Part shown: positions 1 through 4,640 of the stretch, piece by piece
How positions within the stretch are numbered: the stretch's first letter is position 1
Layout: every line of letters begins with the position of its first letter
DNA from: Acetofilamentum sp.
GTDB lineage: Bacteria > Bacteroidota > Bacteroidia > Bacteroidales > JAFGXI01
Assembly: GCA_020720565.1 (NCBI GenBank)
Contig: DYOK01000137.1
Span: 1-7,015 of the forward strand
Reading direction: 5' to 3'
DNA length: 7,015 bases
The notes under the pieces: generated by a model
Database searches by the model: none
Seen by the model: the letters and a program-made list of their open reading frames with translations, nothing else
What the model was told of the DNA's origin: nothing
Translations under genes and position numbers: made by a program

Positions 1-72
1 TCATATTCTTTCAACCTTACTACTAAAAATACAAGTTACTCATTTAACGCTCAGGGTTCGAAAACAAACATA

Positions 73-1347
73 ATGAAAATAAAGCAGCTCGCCCAATCGG
101 AAATTTTTCGCCACATATCAATTTTGGTAAGTGGAACCGTTTTGGCACAGCTGATACCCATTTCTTTACAAGTTTTTCTGAGGAGGCTTTATCCTGCCGA
201 ATTGTTTGGTGCCATGTCAGTTTTGGCTGGCTTAACAGGAATTTTTTTATATGTGTTTACCTTAAGTTACGAATTTTCAATTATCAACCCGAAGGAAGAA
301 CGTCAGGCACATGGCATTTTTAAAGGTGTAATGTTGTTTTCTTGGCTTTGGACTTTGATTGGAATTTTATTTTTGCTTTTTTTTCAAGAGCATGTCATCC
401 GATGGGTTAATTTCCCCAAACAATATGCATGGTGGTTGTATCTTTTACCACTTTCGGTCGGTGTGATGGGCGTTTATCAAGGCTTACAATACTTGCTGAT
501 TCGACAAAAGGCTTTTAAAGCCATCTCGGTTAATAAACTGTCGCGAAGGGCTTTCGAGGGTATAAGTCAATTGTTTTTTGGAATTTTCGGCATTCAAGTA
601 GGCCTGTTGTTAGGACAAATAATCGGAAATTTAGCCAATGTGATTTCCGGCTTCTATCAAGTCAAAAAGAAAGGAATTAATTGGACCGATGCTTCTGCAT
701 CAGAAGTTAAATTAGCTTTAAAAACTTATAAAAATTATCCTTTATACTACCTATCGCCTGCGCTTTTTAATACCATTGGCGTTTCGATGCCCATTATTTA
801 TTTAAATAAATTTTACGGAACTACAGTATCAGGTTATTTCGATCTGATGCAACTTGTTCTTACTGTTCCGTCGGCATTCTTGTCGGTAGCCATTTCTCAG
901 GTTTTTTTGCAAAATATGTCGGAACGCTACAAAAACGGACAAAGTATTCGTAAAAACTTGATGCAATTGGCAGGGGCATTGGTTGTAGGGGCTGTATTAT
1001 TGATAGCCGTTTTTAGCTTTTTTGGCGAAGAATTATATGCTTTGGTTTTTGGCGATGCTTGGCGTACCTCGGGTCAATATGCAGAATGGATGGTTTTTAA
1101 ATATGCTTTGGTATTTGTGGTTTCCCCCATAAGCTCGGTTTTTATTGCATTAGAAAAGATTAAAATCAGCAGCATGTGGCAAATTTTCTATTTCCTGATG
1201 ATTATGATGCTCGGACAACTTTACACCCCAAATTTATTCGATTTTTTAAGCAGATATATTGTAATCGATTTAATTTCGTATTCGATATATTTCGGATTAA
1301 TAGTTTATGTGGTTTTCAAATATGAACGTTCCATATCGAAAGTATGA
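73..1347 (+). CDS. Wzx-like oligosaccharide flippase (polysaccharide biosynthesis protein)
   Basis: A 424-residue polytopic inner-membrane protein, hydrophobic over nearly its whole length with about 12 likely membrane segments. This matches the usual size and layout of the MOP-superfamily flippases (Wzx/RfbX) that move undecaprenyl-linked sugar repeat units to the periplasmic face. Family-like features are the N-terminal helix with LVSGTVLAQLIPISLQ (residues 18-33), the 'YPAELFG' step after the first helix (40-46), the mid-protein block YPLYYLSPALFNTIGVSMP (222-240) followed by LNKFYG (244-249), and a late VFGDAW block (325-330). Basic residues cluster in the loop at 197-200. The ATG is chosen because the helix-rich fold begins directly after it. 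The frame stays open upstream to the window edge, but those codons do not look like a membrane protein. The TGA overlaps the ATG of the polymerase gene, so the two are probably translationally coupled. The flippase role is secure at family level; the sugar substrate is unknown. Confidence 0.88.
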   Translation: MKIKQLAQSEIFRHISILVSGTVLAQLIPISLQVFLRRLYPAELFGAMSVLAGLTGIFLYVFTLSYEFSIINPKEERQAHGIFKGVMLFSWLWTLIGILFLLFFQEHVIRWVNFPKQYAWWLYLLPLSVGVMGVYQGLQYLLIRQKAFKAISVNKLSRRAFEGISQLFFGIFGIQVGLLLGQIIGNLANVISGFYQVKKKGINWTDASASEVKLALKTYKNYPLYYLSPALFNTIGVSMPIIYLNKFYGTTVSGYFDLMQLVLTVPSAFLSVAISQVFLQNMSERYKNGQSIRKNLMQLAGALVVGAVLLIAVFSFFGEELYALVFGDAWRTSGQYAEWMVFKYALVFVVSPISSVFIALEKIKISSMWQIFYFLMIMMLGQLYTPNLFDFLSRYIVIDLISYSIYFGLIVYVVFKYERSISKV

Positions 1348-2594
1348 AAATAGAACGATTTAAAATATTCGACATGTTTTGGTTTCTGGGTTTGATGCTT
1401 GCTGCAACATTCAGCTACAAAAATTTCGTTTGTGTGTATTATAGTGGAATCGGCTTCGATTTCGAGTTCGATATGCTTCGATTTATTTCCGGCTCAATAT
1501 TAATTTTAATCGCATTGTTTTTTAATAGTTTGCAACGCGACATTTATTATCTAATCGGCTCATTATTTACCATTCTGATGGTAATACCCAATGTAATCAT
1601 GTATCAGTACAAGCCGGAAGTCACTTTTTTAATGGCTTTTTATCCCGTTTTACTTGTCGTACTTTTGTCCTTAAGTTCGTTTGTTAATATCGAATTCGAC
1701 CGATTGTTTAAGATAACTTCGTATAAAATGGCGACCATTAGTGTGCTGATTATTGCTATTTTAATTCCAATTGCCCTGTCTTATAAACTCAATGTCAATT
1801 TTAGAACACTTTTGCTCGAAGACATTTATCAAGTCAGGCAAGAGGGTGTTAAACAATTAAATAGCATAACGCACTATTTATACCAATGGCTGGTTAAAAT
1901 TCTGATGCCTGTTGGCTTGGTTTTGGCGTTAAAATATCGGCAACGTGCCTTGTTTGTTATTTTTCTTCTCATACAAATTTATCTGTTTATGGTTCAGGGA
2001 CATAAAACAGTTTTTATTTCAGTTTTTTTAACCGCGTTTTATTTCATTAAAGACTTTAAAGCACAAACGCGCTTGCTCATTGTGGGAAGTTTTTTTATGG
2101 TTTTTTTATCACATTTGGCCACTTATGCCACAGGCAATTTGTTTATCGAATCGGTATTAGTTCGAAGGGTATTGTTTGTGCCGGCTATCAATAATTTATT
2201 TTATTTTGAATTTTTTGATGAGCAACATTTGTATTATTCGTACAGCTTTTTAAAATCGTTTATCGATTATCCATTGGCCATTGAGCCACAGTATTTAATG
2301 GGACAGCTTTATTATGGAGAGCCCGAAATGAGTGTAAACAATGGTTGGATGAGCGATGGCATGATGAATATTGGGCATCTTGGTATCGTATTTAACATTT
2401 TTGTGGCGGTCGTTTATTTCAAATTGTTAACCAAAGCCCAATTGTCGCCTATCTTCTCGGGATTATTGGTCTTAATAGTTTTTACTTTGATAAGTAGTTA
2501 TTTATTCACGGCTATGTTAACACACGGCTTATTTTTATTTGTCGTATTGGCCTATTTGGTTTTGCGTTATCCAAAACAAATAACAACAAAATAA
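1344..2594 (+). CDS. Wzy-like oligosaccharide repeat-unit polymerase
   Basis: A 416-residue inner-membrane protein with about 11-12 predicted membrane segments (roughly residues 11-31, 48-62, 68-88, 95-113, 127-147, 182-216, 219-260 and 345-407). A large hydrophilic loop spans about 262-343 between the late helices, the usual Wzy architecture, where a periplasmic loop carries much of the active site. Local signals like those of oligosaccharide repeat-unit polymerases are VQGHKTVFIS (217-226), VRRVLFVPAINN (273-284) and NNGWMSDGMMNIGHLGI (332-348), which resembles the 'N-x-G...D...G-x-x-G' block of that group. Wzy proteins diverge strongly, so the call rests on topology, these motifs and the 4-nt ATGA overlap with the flippase gene. 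The role would be block polymerisation of flipped repeat units in the periplasm to make O-antigen or capsule. An alternative is another O-antigen ligase/polymerase-like membrane protein. Linkage specificity cannot be read. Confidence 0.75.
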   Translation: MKIERFKIFDMFWFLGLMLAATFSYKNFVCVYYSGIGFDFEFDMLRFISGSILILIALFFNSLQRDIYYLIGSLFTILMVIPNVIMYQYKPEVTFLMAFYPVLLVVLLSLSSFVNIEFDRLFKITSYKMATISVLIIAILIPIALSYKLNVNFRTLLLEDIYQVRQEGVKQLNSITHYLYQWLVKILMPVGLVLALKYRQRALFVIFLLIQIYLFMVQGHKTVFISVFLTAFYFIKDFKAQTRLLIVGSFFMVFLSHLATYATGNLFIESVLVRRVLFVPAINNLFYFEFFDEQHLYYSYSFLKSFIDYPLAIEPQYLMGQLYYGEPEMSVNNGWMSDGMMNIGHLGIVFNIFVAVVYFKLLTKAQLSPIFSGLLVLIVFTLISSYLFTAMLTHGLFLFVVLAYLVLRYPKQITTK

Positions 2595-2599
2595 ATTTG
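2592..2599 (+). promoter_or_regulatory. Possible -7 element (TAAATTTG) at the end of the polymerase gene
   Basis: TAAATTTG fits the Bacteroidota -7 consensus TAnnTTTG exactly and overlaps the polymerase stop codon. No TTTG/TTG lies at the expected 19-21 nt upstream; the nearest is 27 nt away. In AT-rich DNA such a match can easily be chance. If real, it would give the glycosyltransferase gene its own promoter with a leader of about 165 nt. Confidence 0.25.
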
Positions 2600-2616
2600 G
2601 GATCCAGAACTATCAG

Positions 2617-2634
2617 ATTCTAAGTAGTTAGAAT
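2617..2634 (+). repeat. Perfect 7-bp inverted repeat (hairpin) after the polymerase gene
   Basis: ATTCTAA (2617-2623) and TTAGAAT (2628-2634) are perfectly complementary around a 4-nt GTAG spacer, 22 nt after the polymerase stop codon. The stem is AT-rich and no T-run follows, so it is a poor intrinsic terminator. It could be a weak 3'-end hairpin or a palindromic protein-binding site. Confidence 0.35.
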
Positions 2635-2698
2635 AATTTAATGTCGTATTTTATTAAGCTAGAGTATTGATAAATAACAATTTATACCAACAATAAAT

Positions 2699-2719
2699 AG
2701 GTCAAAGACCTTAATTTTA
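2699..2719 (+). terminator. Weak terminator-like hairpin before the glycosyltransferase gene
   Basis: AGGTC (2699-2703) and GACCT (2707-2711) form a 5-bp stem with an AAA loop, followed by TAATTTTA. The stem is short and the T-tract interrupted, so termination would be inefficient at best. If active, it would separate transcription of the flippase-polymerase pair from the glycosyltransferase gene. Confidence 0.22.
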
Positions 2720-2771
2720 GAAATACAAATCAAAAGAACAGAAACTATCAGCCGCACAAAACTTAAAAAAC

Positions 2772-3875
2772 ATGTCATTGAAAGTTTGCCATATTACCAC
2801 TTTACATCCTCGAAACGACGTTCGGATTTTTTATAAACAATGCCTGTCATTGGCTAAAAACCATCAAGTTACATTGATTGTAGCCGACGGTAAAGGCAAT
2901 GATACTTTAAACGGGGTGCAGATTGTCGATATACAAGATCGACCTGTTAGCAGGGTTAAGCGAGCTTGGAAAATCGCCAATTTAGCGACTAAAAAGGCCT
3001 TGGAATTGGATGCCGATGTGTATCATTTTCACGACCCGGAATTGTTGCGTATTACACCCCGAATACTTAAAGCCGGTAAAAAAGTGATTTATGATGTGCA
3101 CGAAGATTTACCTCGTCAGATTATGGGCAAACCTTATATCCCACAATGGTTACGCCCAATCGTGTCGAGCGTGGTCGAACGCATCGAAAACCGATACGCA
3201 AAAAAATTAAGTGGAATAGTTTGTGCTACGCCATTTATCCGCGACCGGTTTCTTAAGCTGAATCCAAATACTATCGATATCAATAATTATCCAAAATTGG
3301 ACGAATTTGAGCAGGTCGGACAGTTCGAAAAAAAGAACCAAGTTTGTTATGTCGGAAATTTAACCGACAATAGAGGCATCTATCCATTGATTCAGAGCTT
3401 TAAAAACCTTGATATTCCTTTGGTTATTGCAGGTCAATTTGGTGATGCCGAGTTCCAGAAAAAATGCGAATCCCTTCCCGAATGGTCGAAAGTGGACTAT
3501 CGAGGCTTTGTCGATAGAGCTACTATTGCTCAAATTACAGGCGAATCGAAAGTGGGAATGGTTACGCTTAAACCACTTATCAATTATTTAGATGCATTGC
3601 CTGTAAAAATGTTCGAATATATGTTGGCCGGATTGCCAGTGGTAGCGTCAGATTTTCCGCTTTGGCGAAGTATTGTGGTCGATAACGATTGCGGACTTTG
3701 TGTCGATCCACTCAAGCCTGATACGATTGCAGAAGCCATACGTTATATTTTGGAACACCCCGAACACGCTCAAAAAATGAGCGAGAATGGCCAAGCTATG
3801 GTACGGAATCAACTCAACTGGACCATTGAATCGGAAAAATTGTACCGCTTTTATCAGAAAATAGAACAAATTTAA
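2772..3875 (+). CDS. Family GT4 (GT-B fold) glycosyltransferase
   Basis: A 367-residue cytoplasmic or peripheral-membrane glycosyltransferase of normal GT4 length. The N-terminal acceptor half opens with KVCHITTLHPRNDVRIF (4-20) and contains VYHFHDPELL (83-92) and YDVHEDLPRQI (107-117), signatures of a GT4 subgroup common in capsule and O-antigen loci. The C-terminal nucleotide-sugar half starts near QVCYVGNLTDNRGI (190-203) and has LVIAGQFGD (217-225), then LPVKMFEYMLAGLPVVASDFP (276-296 without a break; key residues K279, E282, G287), the donor-phosphate and sugar-binding segment. The first Glu of the classic E-x7-E pair is replaced by Asp274; the second is E282. The ATG has the A-rich upstream (AAAAAAC) typical of Bacteroidota. 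It should add one sugar from an NDP-sugar to the lipid-linked repeat unit. Donor and linkage are not determinable. It lies 177 nt after the polymerase gene, so same-operon status is plausible but not certain. Confidence 0.9.
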   Translation: MSLKVCHITTLHPRNDVRIFYKQCLSLAKNHQVTLIVADGKGNDTLNGVQIVDIQDRPVSRVKRAWKIANLATKKALELDADVYHFHDPELLRITPRILKAGKKVIYDVHEDLPRQIMGKPYIPQWLRPIVSSVVERIENRYAKKLSGIVCATPFIRDRFLKLNPNTIDINNYPKLDEFEQVGQFEKKNQVCYVGNLTDNRGIYPLIQSFKNLDIPLVIAGQFGDAEFQKKCESLPEWSKVDYRGFVDRATIAQITGESKVGMVTLKPLINYLDALPVKMFEYMLAGLPVVASDFPLWRSIVVDNDCGLCVDPLKPDTIAEAIRYILEHPEHAQKMSENGQAMVRNQLNWTIESEKLYRFYQKIEQI

Positions 3876-3895
3876 AAATTCAATTGTGTTTTTCG

Positions 3896-3903
3896 TACCT
3901 TTG
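3896..3903 (+). promoter_or_regulatory. Bacteroidota-type -7 promoter element TACCTTTG
   Basis: TACCTTTG matches TAnnTTTG exactly and lies in the 32-nt gap after the glycosyltransferase gene. The -33 region is poor: TTTA at 3871-3874, 21 nt upstream, is a 3-of-4 match to TTTG. The element ends only 4 nt before the GTG at 3908, so transcription would begin at or just beside that codon and the mRNA would be nearly leaderless. It marks the likely boundary between the polysaccharide locus and the receptor unit. Confidence 0.55.
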
Positions 3904-3907
3904 GAGC

Positions 3908-4435
3908 GTGAAACGAACCATTGTCATAGGGTTGATAATTAGCTTAGGCTTGCCGTTTGTAGGCTCTTGGGTGTGGCTCGATTATCAAAAAAATCAAGTT
4001 CGCAGAACAGTCAAACACCGAATAATGGAAGGTTTGCCCAAAGAGGTCTTAACCGCACTTTCTTTTACCATAGACCAATCGAGTGCCCTAAAATGGAAAC
4101 ACAGCAAGGAATTCGAGTTTCAAGGCCATATGTACGATGTGGTGTATACAGAATCGAGCAATGGACGAATGACTTATTGGTGTTGGCACGATAAAGAAGA
4201 AACGCATTTTAACAAACAAATTCAAGACTTAATAGCTTCGGAATGGATGCATCGTCCCGACCGCCTACCGCAACAAAAAAATCTGGCAAAAATTTGGAAC
4301 ATTAAGCCGATTGTGCCACAACGCATTCAGATTTCGCCTCAAAATACACTGATTTTCAACTCAAATCATGTAACAAAATTCGAGAGGATATTACCGCTTT
4401 TTCTTGATTTTGATTCGCCACCACCGGAGTGTTAA
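3908..4435 (+). CDS. Small membrane-anchored protein of unknown function, ending in SPPPEC
   Basis: A 175-residue protein from the GTG start. MKRTIVIGLIISLGLPFVG (1-19) extending to about L24 is a signal-anchor or uncleaved signal peptide, so the rest (25-175) should lie outside the cytoplasm. The soluble part has a block W63-K-H-S-K-E-F-E-F-Q-G-H-M-Y-D-V-V (63-79), then YWCWHDKEETHF (90-101), a basic, Pro/Gln-rich linker (115-140), and the C-terminal SPPPEC (170-175). From memory, small proteins with a similar 'EF-x-Y/F-x-G-x-MYDVV' block and a terminal SPPP motif occur next to TonB receptor genes in Bacteroidota; I cannot confirm this here and know no proven function. C92, H94, H100 and C175 could bind metal, but that is speculation. 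GTG 3908 is preferred because Lys2-Arg3 precede the hydrophobic helix. TTG 3884 would add 8 residues and place the -7 element inside the gene. ATG 4025 would lose the membrane segment. Confidence 0.75.
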   Translation: MKRTIVIGLIISLGLPFVGSWVWLDYQKNQVRRTVKHRIMEGLPKEVLTALSFTIDQSSALKWKHSKEFEFQGHMYDVVYTESSNGRMTYWCWHDKEETHFNKQIQDLIASEWMHRPDRLPQQKNLAKIWNIKPIVPQRIQISPQNTLIFNSNHVTKFERILPLFLDFDSPPPEC

Positions 4436-4449
4436 ATTGGGGCAAGTTC

Positions 4450-4565
4450 CTATCTGTAGTCTGTGTACTTGTCGGTGTTGCTATCTGTCAGTATGCAAAC
4501 CAATACTTTTTCAAACTTTTGAAAAGTTCTGAAGATTAAACAATTATATAGTTTGCGTATCTGTA
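4450..4565 (+). repeat. Three TATCTGT direct repeats upstream of the receptor gene
   Basis: CTATCTGT occurs at 4450-4457 and 4481-4488, exactly 31 bp apart, about three helical turns. TATCTGTA occurs at 4451-4458 and 4558-4565. A shorter TCTGT also sits at 4460-4464. Three copies of a 7-mer in a 205-nt spacer suggest a multi-site operator, but no partner regulator is encoded in the window. Confidence 0.35.
4505..4527 (+). repeat. Imperfect inverted repeat in the receptor upstream region
   Basis: ACTTTT (4505-4510) pairs with AAAAGT (4522-4527), and the inner CAAA (4512-4515) can pair with TTTG (4518-4521) if T4511 is bulged, leaving a 2-nt loop that would really open further. No T-run follows, so it is not a normal terminator for the preceding gene. 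It may be an operator-like palindrome. Confidence 0.3.
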
Positions 4566-4599
4566 ATACCATGTTCCGAACTTGCTCAGGATACTTTCG
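4547..4599 (+). promoter_or_regulatory. Two imperfect -7-like elements for the receptor gene
   Basis: TATAGTTTG (4547-4555) resembles TAnnTTTG with one extra spacer base. TACTTTCG (4592-4599) has one mismatch and lies 41 nt before the ATG, a normal leader distance. Neither has a convincing TTTG/TTG at -33. I regard a receptor promoter in this spacer as likely from the layout but its position as unresolved; read-through from the promoter at 3896 is also possible. Confidence 0.22.
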
Positions 4600-4621
4600 G
4601 TATTATCAATCCATACGTCAA
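4553..4621 (+). other. Nested stem structure ending 20 nt before the receptor start codon
   Basis: The outer stem is TTGCGTAT (4553-4560) with ATACGTCAA (4613-4621), 8 pairs with T4618 bulged. The inner stem is TAATACC (4564-4570) with GGTATTA (4599-4605), 7 Watson-Crick pairs plus a G4563-T4606 wobble. The 28-nt loop holds CCGAA (4576-4580), which can instead pair with TTCGG (4596-4600), competing for G4599-G4600. In RNA this could be a regulatory leader; as DNA it would be a long interrupted palindrome. It matches no riboswitch class I recognise. Confidence 0.35.
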
Positions 4622-4640
4622 TTTTTCAATTAATACTTAC

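Larger units (their letters stand above)
2608..2751. repeat. 9-bp direct repeat AACTATCAG bracketing the intergenic gap
   Basis: AACTATCAG occurs at 2608-2616 and again at 2743-2751, near the two edges of the 177-nt gap between polymerase and glycosyltransferase genes. The DNA between is AT-rich, with no credible ORF and no obvious terminal inverted repeats. It could be chance, a duplicated regulator site, or the trace of a small insertion or deletion. Confidence 0.3.

Noticed and set aside
2..73. An open stretch of 23 codons ending in TAA that overlaps the flippase ATG (TAATG), possibly the tail of an upstream gene
   Set aside because: It is short, has codon choices unlike the neighbouring genes (CTA CTA, AGG) and no recognisable C-terminus. 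The window edge prevents a decision.
3409..3591. 60-codon + strand frame inside the glycosyltransferase gene
   Set aside because: Shadow of a strongly supported GT4 gene; no recognisable protein features.
3648..3869. 73-codon - strand frame opposite the end of the glycosyltransferase gene
   Set aside because: It covers the conserved donor-binding end of the enzyme on the other strand and has no domain of its own.
3967..4194. 75-codon + strand frame within the small SPPPEC protein gene
   Set aside because: The overlapping frame has a signal-anchor, a conserved-looking core and better codon use; this one looks like random out-of-frame translation.
4505..4527. Inverted repeat considered as an intrinsic terminator of the small protein gene
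   Set aside because: The stem is AT-rich, has a bulge and an impossible 2-nt loop if fully paired, and is not followed by a T-run.
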